64,000 bases of DNA from Rhodopseudomonas palustris (GCF_013415845.1 NZ_CP058907.1:248001-312000), one strand, 5' to 3'; shown: positions 47,446-58,213, numbered from the stretch's first letter. The notes: generated by a model from the sequence alone, not told the origin. Translations and numbers: made by a program.

Positions 47446-48321
47446 GTGTCCAAGAGCCTGATCGATCTGATCTCGATTCTCGATCTCGAACCGCTCGAGG
47501 TGAATCTGTTCCGCGGCACCAGCCCGAAGACGAGCTGGCAGCGGGTGTTCGGCGGCCAGGTGATCGGCCAGGCCATGGTCGCCGGCTGCCGCACGGTCGA
47601 GAACCGGCTGCCGCATTCGCTGCATTGCTACTTCATCCTGCCGGGCGACCCGCAGGTGCCCATCATCTACCAGGTCGAGCGACTGCGCGATGGCCGCAGC
47701 TACACCACCCGCCGGGTCACGGCGATCCAGCACGGCAACGCGATCTTCTCGCTGATGATGTCGTTCCACGACGACGAGCCGACCAACTTCGACCACCAGG
47801 ACAAGATGCCCGACGTGCCGCCGCCCGAAGCGCTGTCGGCGGAGGAGATCGTCAAGCAACCGTTCTTCAAGGACATGCCCGACTTCATTAAGCGCTACTA
47901 TGAGAGCGACCGGCCGATCGAACTGCGTCCGGTGGAGCTGAAGCGCTATTTCGGCCAGAAGATCGACGACGGCCGCATCCATGTCTGGATCAAGACAGCC
48001 GCCAAGCTGCCCGACGATCCGGCGCTGCACATGTGCGCGCTGGCCTATGCGTCGGATTTCTCGCTGCTCGACGCGGTGATGGCGCGCTACGGCCGCACTT
48101 TGTTCGACAAGCGGATGATGCCGGCCAGCCTCGACCATGCGATGTGGTTTCACCGCCCGTTCCGCGCCGACGAATGGCTGCTGTACGCGCAGGACTCGCC
48201 GTCGGCACAGGGCGGCCGCGGCCTGACCCGCGGCCAGATCTTCAAGACCGACGGCACCCTGGTGGCCTCCGTCGCCCAAGAGGGCTCGGTGCGCGAACGC
48301 CGCGACACTCCGAAGGGCTGA
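47446..48321 (+). CDS. tesB: Acyl-CoA thioesterase II
   Basis: 291 residues making a double hot-dog fold; hydrolyses medium and long acyl-CoA to free acids. Motifs: SWQRVFGGQVIGQAMVAGCRT, SLHCYFILPGDP, YQVERLRDGRSYTTRRVTAIQ in the first half; YASDFSLLDAV, MMPASLDHAMWFHRPFRADEW and GRGLTRGQIF in the second, with the catalytic Asp/Thr/Gln set of the TesB family. GTG start at 47446 with AAGGAG 9-14 bases before it. It faces the ubiquinone hydroxylase gene. Confidence 0.95.
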   Translation: MSKSLIDLISILDLEPLEVNLFRGTSPKTSWQRVFGGQVIGQAMVAGCRTVENRLPHSLHCYFILPGDPQVPIIYQVERLRDGRSYTTRRVTAIQHGNAIFSLMMSFHDDEPTNFDHQDKMPDVPPPEALSAEEIVKQPFFKDMPDFIKRYYESDRPIELRPVELKRYFGQKIDDGRIHVWIKTAAKLPDDPALHMCALAYASDFSLLDAVMARYGRTLFDKRMMPASLDHAMWFHRPFRADEWLLYAQDSPSAQGGRGLTRGQIFKTDGTLVASVAQEGSVRERRDTPKG

Positions 48322-48464
48322 GAGCGCCGCTCCGGCGCTGGGGCCCGCCCCCTTGGAGAGTGAGCCATCGAACGAGCTCGGGCCGTCAGCCTTCTCGCTG
48401 AGCAGTCAATCAGCTTATTTTCTGCGCGCCTTGCCGCTAAACCCGGCATATACACGGGACCGGA

Positions 48465-48483
48465 GCACCGCCGCAGCGGTGTC
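48465..48483. promoter_or_regulatory. Inverted repeat upstream of glnK1
   Basis: GCACCGC and GCGGTGT flank a CGCA spacer, 32 bases before the glnK1 ATG. It resembles a GCACC...GGTG NtrC half-site pair, but the spacing is not the consensus. No clear sigma54 GG-N10-GC promoter was found in this gap. Confidence 0.3.
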
Positions 48484-48511
48484 AAAAGGCTTTGCGCGAA
48501 TGAGGGGCTAA

Positions 48512-48853
<342 letters not shown>

Positions 48854-48927
48854 CGGGCTTTCGACAGCCATTTCCCAACCCCGCGGAGCCGGGGGGCGCC
48901 GCGCACAGTTCCAACAGGACGGGCATC

Positions 48928-50259
48928 ATGACCTTGTTGCTACGCCGCGCGGCGTCGGCCGCGACGGGCTACATCCTTGCAACATTCGGCCTTGCGGCAG
49001 TCGGCGTGACGCCGGCGCTGGCGCAGGGGATGGCCACGACGGCGCCGGGGATCAGCCCGGCCGACACCGCCTGGATGACGGTCGCCACCGCCTTCGTGCT
49101 GATGATGACGATCCCCGGCCTGGCGCTGTTCTACTCCGGCATGGTGCGCAAGAAGAACGTGCTGGCCACGATGGCGCAGAGCCTCGCGGCCGTGGCGCTG
49201 ATCTCGATCCTGTGGGTGGCATTCGGCTACTCGCTGGCTTTCACGGGCGGTGGCAGCCTGATCGGCTCGTTCGACCGGATCTTCCTGGTCGGCATGACCA
49301 TGGACAGCGTCAATCCGGCGGCCAAGACCATCCCGGAAGCGCTGTTCATGCTCTACCAGATGACTTTCGCGGTCATCACGGTGGCGCTGGTGGCCGGCTC
49401 GGTCGCCGACCGGATGCGGTTTTCCGCCTATCTGTTGTTCTCGATCGGCTGGTTCATCTTCGTCTATGTGCCGCTGGCGCATTGGATCTGGGGCGGCGGC
49501 TTTTTGGGCGCAATGGGCGTACTGGACTTCGCCGGCGGCTTGGTGGTGCACCTGTCGGCCGGCACCGGGGGCTTGGTGGCGGCGATCGTGATCGGCCGCC
49601 GCCATGGCTACGGCATGGAAAACCTGTCGCCGTTCGACCTGTCGCTGGCGGTGATCGGCACCGGCCTGTTGTGGGTCGGCTGGTTCGGCTTCAATGGCGG
49701 CTCCGCCCTGGCGGCGGATTCCCGTGCGGTGTTCGCCATCACGGCGACGCATCTGGCGGCTTGCTCGGGCGCGCTGACCTGGGGCGCAATCGAATGGATG
49801 GCACGGCGCAAGCCGTCGGTGCTGGGCATGATTTCCGGTGCCGTCGCCGGCCTCGGCACCATCACACCGGCATCGGGCTATGTCGAACCCTGGCACGGCG
49901 TGGTAATCGGCATCGTCGCCGGCCTGATCTGTTACTGGGCCTGCACTTGGCTGAAGCACCGCCTGCGCTACGACGACTCGCTCGACGTGTTCGGCGTCCA
50001 CGGCATCGGCGGCCTGACCGGCACGTTCCTGGCCGGCATTTTCGCCACGGCCTCGATCGGTGGCGTCTCGGGCGCCCTCGAGGGCTCGTGGATGCAGCCA
50101 CTGACCCAGCTCGCCGGTATCCTGGTCACCTTCGTGTGGTCCGCCGTGGCCACCTATGTGCTGCTGAAGGCCGTCAGCCTGTTCGTGGCGCTGCGCGTCT
50201 CCCGCGAGCACGAGATCGAAGGCCTGGACATTTCGCAGCATGGCGAGGCGCTGCAGTAA
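48928..50259 (+). CDS. amtB: Ammonium transporter AmtB, copy 1
   Basis: 443 residues with an N-terminal signal (ATFGLAAVGVTPALAQG) and eleven membrane helices. AWMTVATAFVLMMTIPGLALFYSGMVR (in part) marks helix 1. The pore histidines are in LVVHLSAGTGG and FGVHGIGGLTG. GWFGFNGGSAL is also typical. The cytoplasmic C-terminus EHEIEGLDISQHGEAL is the GlnK-contact region. It conducts ammonium inward and is shut by GlnK when nitrogen is ample. Confidence 0.96.
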   Translation: MTLLLRRAASAATGYILATFGLAAVGVTPALAQGMATTAPGISPADTAWMTVATAFVLMMTIPGLALFYSGMVRKKNVLATMAQSLAAVALISILWVAFGYSLAFTGGGSLIGSFDRIFLVGMTMDSVNPAAKTIPEALFMLYQMTFAVITVALVAGSVADRMRFSAYLLFSIGWFIFVYVPLAHWIWGGGFLGAMGVLDFAGGLVVHLSAGTGGLVAAIVIGRRHGYGMENLSPFDLSLAVIGTGLLWVGWFGFNGGSALAADSRAVFAITATHLAACSGALTWGAIEWMARRKPSVLGMISGAVAGLGTITPASGYVEPWHGVVIGIVAGLICYWACTWLKHRLRYDDSLDVFGVHGIGGLTGTFLAGIFATASIGGVSGALEGSWMQPLTQLAGILVTFVWSAVATYVLLKAVSLFVALRVSREHEIEGLDISQHGEALQ

Positions 50260-50320
50260 GCCGGCGCCCGACTTTAGACTAAGCGCTATGCCCTTCGGTT
50301 GGGCAATCATTGTGTCCGCA

Positions 50321-50358
50321 AGCTGGCATGCCTGATTTTTGATCAGGCATGCCCAGCT
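50321..50358. repeat. Long hairpin between amtB1 and glnK2
   Basis: AGCTGGCATGCCTGAT pairs with ATCAGGCATGCCCAGCT over 16 bases with one bulge, around a T-rich loop. No T-run follows. It lies 62 bases past the amtB1 stop and 92 bases before the sigma54-like promoter. Confidence 0.65.
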
Positions 50359-50430
50359 GTTGAGCGCGACCGAATAGCGCAGCTGGTGCCCCAGTGCCGC
50401 ACCGCGAAAAAGGCGCTGATTCCGAAATGA

Positions 50431-50907
<477 letters not shown>

Positions 50908-50944
50908 TCCCCTCACCTTCATTGCTTCACTCAGGAGACGACAA

Positions 50945-52387
50945 ATGACGTTCAAACGTCCCTACGGCGCGGGACTGGCGGTCCTTGCGGCCGGCATGTT
51001 CGCCGCAACTGCGGCCTACGCCGAGCCAACGGTCAACAAGGGCGACAACGCCTGGATGCTCACCTCGACGGTGCTGGTGCTGTTGATGACCATCCCAGGC
51101 CTGGCGCTGTTCTACGGCGGTCTGGTCCGCTCCAAGAACATGCTCTCGGTGCTGGCGCAGGTGTTCTACACCGTGTGTATCGCCTGCATTATCTGGGCTC
51201 TGTACGGCTACAGCCTCGCCTTCACGGGCGGTTCGGACTTCATCGGCGGCTTCTCCAAGGCATTCCTCGCCGGCGTGACCACCGACTCCAAGGCCGCGAC
51301 CTTCTCGGTCGACGCCAACATCTCGGAGCTGGTGTACGTCTGCTTCCAGATGACCTTCTGCGCGATCACTCCCGCGCTGATCGTCGGCGCCTTCGCCGAG
51401 CGCACCCGGTTCGCTGCCGTGGCGCTGTTCATCCCGCTGTGGATCACCCTGATCTACCTGCCGATGGCCCACATGGTCTGGTACTGGGCCGGTCCGGACG
51501 CGATCAACGACGCCGCCAAGGCGCTCGCTGCCGCTGCCGACGAAGCCGCCAAGACCGCCGCGCAGGCCAAGCTCGACGAAGTCAACGCCGACTCCGGCTT
51601 CCTGTTCAAGAAGGGCGCGATCGACTTCGCGGGCGGCACCGTGGTGCACATCAACGCCGGTATCGCCGGTCTGGTGGGCGCCCTGCTGGTCGGCCGTCGC
51701 ACCGGCTACGGCAAGGAGTTGATGGCCCCGCACTCGCTGACCATGACCATGATCGGCGCCTCGCTGCTCTGGGTCGGCTGGTTCGGCTTCAACGCCGGTT
51801 CGAACCTCGAAGCTTCGGGCGGCGCTGCGCTCGCCATGACCAACTCCTTCGTCGCGACTGCGGCGGCGGCGCTGTCGTGGATGTTCGCCGAGTGGATCTT
51901 CAAGGGTCATCCGTCGGTGCTCGGTGCGCTGTCGGGCGCCGTTGCCGGTCTGGTCGCGGTCACCCCGGCTGCCGGCTTCTCCGGCCCGATGGGCGCGATC
52001 GTGCTCGGCCTGGTGGTCGGCGTGGTCTGCCTGTTCTTCTGCACCGTGGTGAAGAACGCGCTGAAGTATGACGACTCGCTCGACGTGTTCGGCGTCCACG
52101 CGGTCGGCGGCATCGTCGGCGCGATCGGCACCGGCATCCTGGTGAACCCGGCTCTCGGCGGCACCGGCGTGTACGACTACGTGGCCGGCAAGGTCGGCGA
52201 CTACGACATGACCACCCAGCTGATCTCGCAGTGCTGGGGCGTCGGCACCACCGTGCTGCTGTCCGGCATCGGCTCGGCGATCCTCTACAAGGTCGTCGAC
52301 GTGATCGTCGGTCTGCGGGCCCCGGTGGAAGTCGAACGCGAAGGCCTCGACCTCGTCGAGCACACCGAGCGCGCTTACAACATGTAA
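50945..52387 (+). CDS. amtB: Ammonium transporter AmtB, copy 2, with insert
   Basis: 480 residues. Signal AVLAAGMFAATAAYAEP, then AWMLTSTVLVLLMTIPGLALFYGG in the first helix. Pore histidines are in VVHINAGIAGLVG and FGVHAVGGIVG. It differs from copy 1 by an Ala/Lys/Asp/Glu-rich insert of about 35 residues (about 185-218) in a periplasmic loop, predicted helical and charged. The C-terminus REGLDLVEHTERAYNM is the GlnK-contact region. GGAGACGACAA precedes the ATG. A terminator lies 90 bases downstream. Confidence 0.96.
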   Translation: MTFKRPYGAGLAVLAAGMFAATAAYAEPTVNKGDNAWMLTSTVLVLLMTIPGLALFYGGLVRSKNMLSVLAQVFYTVCIACIIWALYGYSLAFTGGSDFIGGFSKAFLAGVTTDSKAATFSVDANISELVYVCFQMTFCAITPALIVGAFAERTRFAAVALFIPLWITLIYLPMAHMVWYWAGPDAINDAAKALAAAADEAAKTAAQAKLDEVNADSGFLFKKGAIDFAGGTVVHINAGIAGLVGALLVGRRTGYGKELMAPHSLTMTMIGASLLWVGWFGFNAGSNLEASGGAALAMTNSFVATAAAALSWMFAEWIFKGHPSVLGALSGAVAGLVAVTPAAGFSGPMGAIVLGLVVGVVCLFFCTVVKNALKYDDSLDVFGVHAVGGIVGAIGTGILVNPALGGTGVYDYVAGKVGDYDMTTQLISQCWGVGTTVLLSGIGSAILYKVVDVIVGLRAPVEVEREGLDLVEHTERAYNM

Positions 52388-52472
52388 GTTCTCCCGAGGG
52401 CGCGGCGTTCTCCAGACCGCCGCGCCCAGACCTACGGTTCGGGCAACTACCCGGCAATGTCCGAACCGTCGA

Positions 52473-52505
52473 GGGGTCCCAGCGCAAGCTGGGGCCCCTT
52501 TCTTT
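52473..52505 (+). terminator. Intrinsic terminator of glnK2-amtB2
   Basis: GGGGTCCCAGC and GCTGGGGCCCC flank a short GCAA loop and are followed by TTTCTTT. A G/C hairpin without T-run precedes it at about 52398-52428. Confidence 0.85.
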
Positions 52506-52556
52506 ATGGCTCGCGGCTCGCAAGGCTTCGCACCCGAAACCTGCTATACTGCATCC

Positions 52557-52853
52557 ATGGACCGCCGCACCGCACTTGAGATCTTGAAAAATTCGGAGGC
52601 CCCGCTACGTGCGCGCGGTGTCCGGCGGGCTGCCCTATTTGGATCGGTGGCGCGTGGTACCAACCTTCCGGACAGCGATATCGATGTGCTGATCGAGATC
52701 GATCCGACGGCTCACATCACCGTGTTCGACTACGTGGAGCTGAAGGACTACATCGCAGGCCTGTTCGACCATCCGGTCGACGTCGTGAACCGCGACCAGC
52801 TCAAGCCGTCCGTTGCGCCGAGCGCGGCGGTGGATGCGATCTACTTTATCTGA
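52557..52853 (+). CDS. MNT-type nucleotidyltransferase domain protein
   Basis: 98 residues of the minimal nucleotidyltransferase fold with the family motif LFGSVARGTNLPDSDIDVLIEI, where Gly-Ser and the Asp-x-Asp pair hold Mg and nucleotide. Such proteins act as antitoxins that AMPylate a HEPN RNase in type VII toxin-antitoxin pairs. Here no HEPN gene follows; the next gene is the unrecognised protein at 52862. The protein may therefore be an orphan or have a different partner. Start ATG 52557; the frame is open 17 codons upstream into the terminator. Confidence 0.8.
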   Translation: MDRRTALEILKNSEAPLRARGVRRAALFGSVARGTNLPDSDIDVLIEIDPTAHITVFDYVELKDYIAGLFDHPVDVVNRDQLKPSVAPSAAVDAIYFI

Positions 52854-52861
52854 AAGCGCAA

Positions 52862-53356
52862 ATGGCCTTTCTTCATTACTCCGCAGAGCCGTGCTTTAGA
52901 ATGCGCGCGGTGGATTCGGACGGATATTTTGAGGAATTTGGGAGAAAACCTCGAGGCCTCTGGTTCTCCGTGAATGACGCTTGGGAGAACTACGTTCTCG
53001 CCAGAAGCGAATGGTCCAGAGAGACGCTGAGGTTTCGGACGGAGGTAGTATTCGCCAGCTCCGCTCGCATCTATCAGCTCAGGGGGCCTGAACAGTTGGT
53101 GTCTCTCACAGAAGAATATCTTACTGTGAGGATATGCACGCAGACCCAGGAGTCGGTTCCAGAGAGACCTCCTTTGAAATTCGATTGGCCTCGCTTTTCT
53201 CGCGACTACGACGCGATCATCAATCTGATGGGGGGTATCGAACAAGAAGTGCCGGCAGGGTGGAGCACTAACTGGTCCGTGCCGTCCGGTTGCACCTGGA
53301 ATCCCGAGGTTGTGACGCTCCGGCCAATTAATTACAGCCATCATGAACAGAGCTGA
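52862..53356 (+). CDS. Unrecognised low-GC protein, possible ADP-ribosyltransferase-like fold
   Basis: 164 residues. It has FLHYSAEPCFRMRAV at the N-terminus, then KPRGLWFSVNDAWENYVLA, then a short acidic/aromatic region with FDWPRFSRDYDAIIN and SVPSGCTWNPEVVTL. The order His-Tyr-Ser, then KPxGLWxS...W, is seen in a group of small phage-associated proteins; the HYS strand is reminiscent of the first motif of ART-fold enzymes, but this is speculation. No cysteine cluster, no membrane segment. Its lower GC and odd codons suggest transfer. It begins 8 bases after the nucleotidyltransferase stop. Confidence 0.6.
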   Translation: MAFLHYSAEPCFRMRAVDSDGYFEEFGRKPRGLWFSVNDAWENYVLARSEWSRETLRFRTEVVFASSARIYQLRGPEQLVSLTEEYLTVRICTQTQESVPERPPLKFDWPRFSRDYDAIINLMGGIEQEVPAGWSTNWSVPSGCTWNPEVVTLRPINYSHHEQS

Positions 53357-53437
53357 CGGATGTGCTGACTTGAGATCTGTGGGTCCCAGAGGACAGCTCG
53401 GGAATAGACTGAGAAGCCCGCCCCCAACCGTCGATGG

Positions 53438-53453
53438 TTAATCGCGTCTTAAC
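53438..53453. promoter_or_regulatory. CtrA box upstream of the aminotransferase-ftsK genes
   Basis: TTAATCGCGTCTTAAC is a perfect TTAA-N7-TTAAC match, 82 bases before the aminotransferase ATG. CtrA controls cell-cycle genes in alphaproteobacteria. Confidence 0.65.
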
Positions 53454-53534
53454 CTCGCCGTATCTATGGTGGCTGATCTGTTTCCGCTCGATCCACCAAG
53501 GCGATCGGGTGCGGTGAAAACTGGCGTATTTTGA

Positions 53535-54761
53535 ATGGCTTTGTCCGCTTCCACCACACCGGCGCGTGCGGCCGGCAGCGTCGACGCTACCGGGCAGAGC
53601 GAGCGCTCGCCGTTCGCGCGGCTGACCGAACTGCTGGCGCCGTATCAGCCGGGCCAAAGCCTGATCAATCTGTCGGTCGGGGAACCGCAGCATCCGGTGC
53701 CGGATTTCGTCGGCGCCGTGCTGGCGCGGCATACCGCCGAGTTCGGCCGCTATCCGCTCGCCAAAGGCATCGAGCCGTTCCGCAAAGCTGCATCCGCCTG
53801 GCTGACCAAGCGCTTTGCGCTCGATCGCGCGCCCGATCCCGAGACGGAAGTGCTGGTGCTGAACGGCAGCCGCGAAGGGCTGTTTCTCGCCGCGATCGCG
53901 GCTACGCGCTACGTACCGAAGCGCGACGGCACGCCGGCGATCCTGATGCCCAACCCGTTCTATCCGGCCTATGCGGCGGGCGCCCGCGCCGCCGGCTGCG
54001 AGGCGGTGTTCCTCCCGACCACGCTTGCCAACGGCTTCCTGCCGGATCTCGATCGGCTCGACGAGGCAACGCTGAAACGCACGGTGGCGATCTATCTGGC
54101 TTCGCCGGCGAACCCGCAAGGCTCGGTCGCCTCGCGCGATTACTTCGTTCGGCTGAAGCAGCTCGCCGATCGCTATGGCTTCATGATCCTCAGCGACGAG
54201 TGCTACTCGGAGATCTACACCCAGGTCGCGCCCGGCAGCGCGCTGCAGGTCGCAGGTCGGGATTTCCGCAACGTCGTCGTGTTCCAATCGCTGTCGAAGC
54301 GATCCAACTTGGCCGGCATGCGGGTCGGCTTCGTCGCCGGCGATAAGGACTTCCTCAAAGCCTATCACGAGCTGCGCAACGTCGCGGGGCCGCAGGTGCC
54401 GATCCCGCTGCAGCATGTCGCAGTCGCCGCATATGCAGATGAAGCGCATGTCGAGGAGAACCGGCGGCTGTATGCGCTGAAGTTCGATCTCGCCGATCAG
54501 ATCCTTGGGGCCCGTTACGGTTATCAGCGGCCCGCCGGCGGCTTCTGCCTGTGGCTCGACGTCTCCGCTCATGGCGGCGACGAGGCCGCGGCGGTGAGCC
54601 TGTTCAGGGACAGCGGCGTCCGCGTGGTGCCAGGCAGCTATCTGGCCCGGCAGCAGAACGACGGCAGCAATCCCGGCGCCGGCTATATCCGCGTCGCGAT
54701 GGTGCAGGACAGCGAAACCACCGCAGAGGCGCTGCATCGCCTGGTGCGGATTCTCGGATGA
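53535..54761 (+). CDS. dapC: Class I/II aminotransferase (probable DapC, succinyl-DAP)
   Basis: 408 residues, PLP-dependent, fold type I. Pyridine-binding Asp in [12 protein letters not shown], catalytic lysine in [16 protein letters not shown]-terminal [16 protein letters not shown], and the arginine in GAGYIRVAM for the alpha-carboxylate. Alphaproteobacterial homologues are annotated as N-succinyldiaminopimelate aminotransferase, in line with dapF in this window, but other substrates are possible. The GTG/ATG region at the start has a weak ribosome site. ftsK begins 13 bases after the stop. Confidence 0.85.
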   Translation: MALSASTTPARAAGSVDATGQSERSPFARLTELLAPYQPGQSLINLSVGEPQHPVPDFVGAVLARHTAEFGRYPLAKGIEPFRKAASAWLTKRFALDRAPDPETEVLVLNGSREGLFLAAIAATRYVPKRDGTPAILMPNPFYPAYAAGARAAGCEAVFLPTTLANGFLPDLDRLDEATLKRTVAIYLASPANPQGSVASRDYFVRLKQLADRYGFMILSDECYSEIYTQVAPGSALQVAGRDFRNVVVFQSLSKRSNLAGMRVGFVAGDKDFLKAYHELRNVAGPQVPIPLQHVAVAAYADEAHVEENRRLYALKFDLADQILGARYGYQRPAGGFCLWLDVSAHGGDEAAAVSLFRDSGVRVVPGSYLARQQNDGSNPGAGYIRVAMVQDSETTAEALHRLVRILG

Positions 54762-54774
54762 TGCGCAGGGCCCC

Positions 54775-57246
54775 ATGAGCATGCCGGCGATCGAACGAGC
54801 CTTTCCCCTGGTCGGACACCTGCCGCCTTCGGTGCGCGAGGTGCTGACGCGGCGGCTGCGCGAGCTCGCTGGCTTCGGCCTGATCGCGATCGCGGCGGTG
54901 GCGGCGGCTGCGCTCGCGACCTGGTCGGTGCAGGATCCCAGCCTCAGCCACGCCACCTCGCGGCGCATTCACAACCTGCTCGGCTACCCGGGCGCGATCG
55001 GCGCCGATCTGGCGATGCAGATCCTCGGCCTCGGTGCGATCGGGCTGTTGATGCCGGTCGCGGTGTGGGGCTGGCGGATGCTCAATCACCGCCCCTTCGA
55101 CCGCACCGCGCTGCGGATGGGCGCCTGGTTCCTGTGCACGATCTTCGCGGCCGGCTTTGCCTCGTCGTTTCCGCATGACACCGCCTGGCCGCTGCCGACC
55201 GGGCTCGGCGGCGTGGTCGGCGACGCGCTGGTGCGGGCGCCGTCGCTGGTGTTCGGCCCCGGCCTGATCTTCCGCGTCATCCTCAGCTTCATCCTCGGCG
55301 CCGCGGTGCTGGCGACATTCCTGATCGCAGGCGGTTTCGGATCGCGCGAGCGGGAACCCGACGAGGTGGCGTCCGATGAGGATCTGCCGCTCGAAGAGGA
55401 AGAAGAATCCGACCGCGGCTCGGTGTCGCTCGGCTGGCTGGTGCACGCGATGCTGAGTGCAAAGGCCCGGCTGTGGCGGCTGGCGAAGCTGTCCTATCAG
55501 GGCCTCGTCAGCAGTGCACCCGCGGCCGGCAAGCAGGGTTTCGAACGGCAGGAGCCGCGGCTCGGCGGCCGCGCCGCGCCGCCGATCGCACCAGAGGTCG
55601 ATCACCACGACGACTACGAACCCGAGCCGGTGGAAGAGATCGAAGACGAGGACGACGACGAGGAGGAAGCCCCTCCGGTTGCCCGCGCGCCGCGCAAGAA
55701 GGCAGCGCCCAAGCCGGTGGCCAAGAAGGCACGGTTCGACCTGCCCTCGGTCAACGTTCTATCCGCACCGAAGGCGTCGGACCGGCAGCCGCTCAGCAAG
55801 TCTGAGCTCGAAGCCAATTCGCGCGCGCTGGAAGGCGTGCTGCAGGACTTCGGCGTGCGCGGCGAGATCATCAAGGCGAGCCCTGGCCCGGTGGTCACGC
55901 TGTACGAACTGGAGCCGGCGCCCGGCATCAAATCGTCGCGCGTGATCGGCCTCTCCGACGACATCGCCCGCTCGATGAGCGCGCTGTCGGCGCGCGTCGC
56001 CGTGGTGCCCGGCCGCAACGCGATCGGCATCGAGCTGCCCAACGCGCATCGCGAGAAGGTGTATTTGCGCGAACTGCTCAGCGTGAAGGACACCAACGAG
56101 ACCGTGCACAAGCTGCCGCTGTGCCTCGGCAAGAACATCGGCGGTGAATCGATCATCGTCGACCTCGCCCGCATGCCGCATCTGTTGATCGCAGGTACCA
56201 CCGGCTCGGGTAAGTCGGTCGCGATCAACACCATGATCCTCAGCCTGGTGTACCGGCTGCGGCCGGATCAGTGCCGCCTGATCATGGTCGATCCGAAGAT
56301 GCTCGAACTTTCCGTCTATGACGGCATCCCGCATCTGCTGACGCCGGTCGTCACCGATCCGAAGAAGGCGGTGGTGGCGCTGAAGTGGGCGGTGCGCGAG
56401 ATGGAAGAGCGCTACAAGCGCATGGCCAAGCTCGGCGTCCGCAACATCGACGGCTACAACACCCGTCTCGGCGAAGCCAAAGCCAAGGGCGAAGAGCTGA
56501 CCCGAACGGTGCATACCGGCTTCGACAAGGAGACCGGCAAAGCGATCTACGAGGAAGAGAAGCTCGACCTCGAACCGCTGCCCTACATCGTCATCATCGT
56601 CGATGAAATGGCCGACCTGATGATGGTCGCCGGCAAGGACATCGAAGGCGCGGTGCAGCGCCTTGCCCAGATGGCCCGCGCCGCCGGCCTGCATGTGATC
56701 CTCGCGACGCAGCGCCCGTCGGTCGACGTCATCACCGGCACCATCAAGGCCAACTTCCCAACTCGCATCTCCTTCCAGGTGACGTCGAAGATCGACAGCC
56801 GCACCATCCTGGGCGAGATGGGCGCCGAGCAACTGCTCGGCCAGGGCGACATGCTGTACATGGCTGGCGGCGGCCGCATCAGCCGCGTCCACGGCCCGTT
56901 CGTCTCCGACGAGGAAGTCGAGAAGGTCGTCAAGCATCTCAAGGCGCAGGGCGCCCCCGAATATCTCGAGGCGGTCACCGCCGAGGAGCCGAGCGAAGAA
57001 GACGGCGCGGTGTTCGACGCCACCGGCATGGGTGGCGACGGCGGCGGCGATCTGTTCCAGCAGGCGGTGGCGATCGTCAAACGCGACCGCAAGGCCTCGA
57101 CCAGCTATATTCAGCGTCGGCTGCAGATCGGCTACAACCGCGCCGCGTCGCTGATGGAGCGGATGGAGCTCGAAGGCATCGTCGGCCAGGCCAACCACGC
57201 CGGCAAACGCGAGATTCTGGTCGCCGAAGAGGATTCCAACTTTTGA
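54775..57246 (+). CDS. ftsK: DNA translocase FtsK
   Basis: 823 residues. Four membrane helices in the first 200 residues, an acidic/Lys-rich linker (about 200-340, with [15 protein letters not shown]), then the RecA-like motor with Walker A GTTGSGKS (about 475-482) and Walker [13 protein letters not shown]. The C-terminal gamma domain ([29 protein letters not shown], in part) reads KOPS. It pumps the chromosome terminus through the closing septum. It is shorter than E. coli FtsK but normal for the group. lolA follows, with the ftsK stop overlapping its upstream frame. Confidence 0.96.
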   Translation: MSMPAIERAFPLVGHLPPSVREVLTRRLRELAGFGLIAIAAVAAAALATWSVQDPSLSHATSRRIHNLLGYPGAIGADLAMQILGLGAIGLLMPVAVWGWRMLNHRPFDRTALRMGAWFLCTIFAAGFASSFPHDTAWPLPTGLGGVVGDALVRAPSLVFGPGLIFRVILSFILGAAVLATFLIAGGFGSREREPDEVASDEDLPLEEEEESDRGSVSLGWLVHAMLSAKARLWRLAKLSYQGLVSSAPAAGKQGFERQEPRLGGRAAPPIAPEVDHHDDYEPEPVEEIEDEDDDEEEAPPVARAPRKKAAPKPVAKKARFDLPSVNVLSAPKASDRQPLSKSELEANSRALEGVLQDFGVRGEIIKASPGPVVTLYELEPAPGIKSSRVIGLSDDIARSMSALSARVAVVPGRNAIGIELPNAHREKVYLRELLSVKDTNETVHKLPLCLGKNIGGESIIVDLARMPHLLIAGTTGSGKSVAINTMILSLVYRLRPDQCRLIMVDPKMLELSVYDGIPHLLTPVVTDPKKAVVALKWAVREMEERYKRMAKLGVRNIDGYNTRLGEAKAKGEELTRTVHTGFDKETGKAIYEEEKLDLEPLPYIVIIVDEMADLMMVAGKDIEGAVQRLAQMARAAGLHVILATQRPSVDVITGTIKANFPTRISFQVTSKIDSRTILGEMGAEQLLGQGDMLYMAGGGRISRVHGPFVSDEEVEKVVKHLKAQGAPEYLEAVTAEEPSEEDGAVFDATGMGGDGGGDLFQQAVAIVKRDRKASTSYIQRRLQIGYNRAASLMERMELEGIVGQANHAGKREILVAEEDSNF

Positions 57247-57278
57247 GGCGCGGGATCAGGGTCATGCAGGGAGCCGAC

Positions 57279-58208
57279 ATGGGGTCGCGAAATCGCCACA
57301 GCGCCCCTGTAGCGGCAGACCAGCACCGTGGCAACGCCGTCACGGCCGTGCAGGACATGAGCTTGATCAAACAATTCAACGACTTGATGCCGACTTGGAC
57401 GACCGCGTCCCGGCTGCGGCAGCTTTGCGCAGCCGCCGCTGCGGTCATGATCGTCGGCGCCGCGATTCAGCCGTCAGCGGCCGAACCGGTGCCGGCCCCG
57501 AAGCCGTCGCCGCGCGCAACCCAGCTCAGCGCGGCCGAGCCGAAGCAGCGCGCCCCGCAAGCCCCCACCCAGCCGCCGGTCGCCAAGCTGACCACACCGC
57601 CCGAGCCGGTGATCCCCGATCCGCGGCGCAACGTGCCGGCGTCGATCTTCACCACTTTCGATGCCGCTCAGAAGGCGGAAGCCGCCAAGGCCAGCACGTA
57701 TCTGTCGTCGCTGCAGACCTTGGTCGGCCAGTTCGTCCAAGTCGGACCGGACGGCAGCAAGCTCACCGGCGATTTCTACATCATGAAGCCCGGCCGGGTG
57801 CGGTTCGAGTATGACGACCCGAGCCCGATCTCGATGATCGCCGACGGCCAATCGGTGGTGGTGCGCGATCGCAAGCTGGCGACCCAGGACGTCTATCCGC
57901 TGTCGCAGACGCCGCTGCGCTATCTGCTCAGCGACCGGCTCGATCTGCTCCGCGACACCAACGTCGTCAGCATCACCTCCGACGATCTGTATTCAAACAT
58001 CATCATCGAAGAGAAGAACGCGGTCATCGGCACCAGCCGCTTGCTGCTGATGTTCGGCACCAAGGACGGTCAGCTCAAGCAATGGACCGTGACCGACCCG
58101 CAGGGCTACGACACCACCGTGGCGGTGTACAATCTCGACACCACCAGGCGCCCTGATCCGTCGATGTTCAAGATCGACTACACCAATTACGGCACCCCGC
58201 CGGGCTAG
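57279..58208 (+). CDS. lolA: Outer-membrane lipoprotein carrier LolA-like protein
   Basis: Periplasmic carrier that moves lipoproteins from LolCDE to the outer membrane. The C-terminal LolA domain has SSLQTLVGQFVQVGPDGSKLTGDFYIMKPGRVRFEYDDP (in part) and ISMIADGQSVVVRDRKL. The N-terminus is hard to place: the hydrophobic signal core (LRQLCAAAAAVMIVGAAIQ) is about 50 residues in. ATG 57279 has AGGGAG 5 bases before it; ATG 57357 (MSLIKQF) gives a more usual signal peptide, and 57264 is possible. A Pro/Ala-rich linker of about 50 residues precedes the LolA domain. Confidence 0.85.
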   Translation: MGSRNRHSAPVAADQHRGNAVTAVQDMSLIKQFNDLMPTWTTASRLRQLCAAAAAVMIVGAAIQPSAAEPVPAPKPSPRATQLSAAEPKQRAPQAPTQPPVAKLTTPPEPVIPDPRRNVPASIFTTFDAAQKAEAAKASTYLSSLQTLVGQFVQVGPDGSKLTGDFYIMKPGRVRFEYDDPSPISMIADGQSVVVRDRKLATQDVYPLSQTPLRYLLSDRLDLLRDTNVVSITSDDLYSNIIIEEKNAVIGTSRLLLMFGTKDGQLKQWTVTDPQGYDTTVAVYNLDTTRRPDPSMFKIDYTNYGTPPG

Positions 58209-58213
58209 AGACT

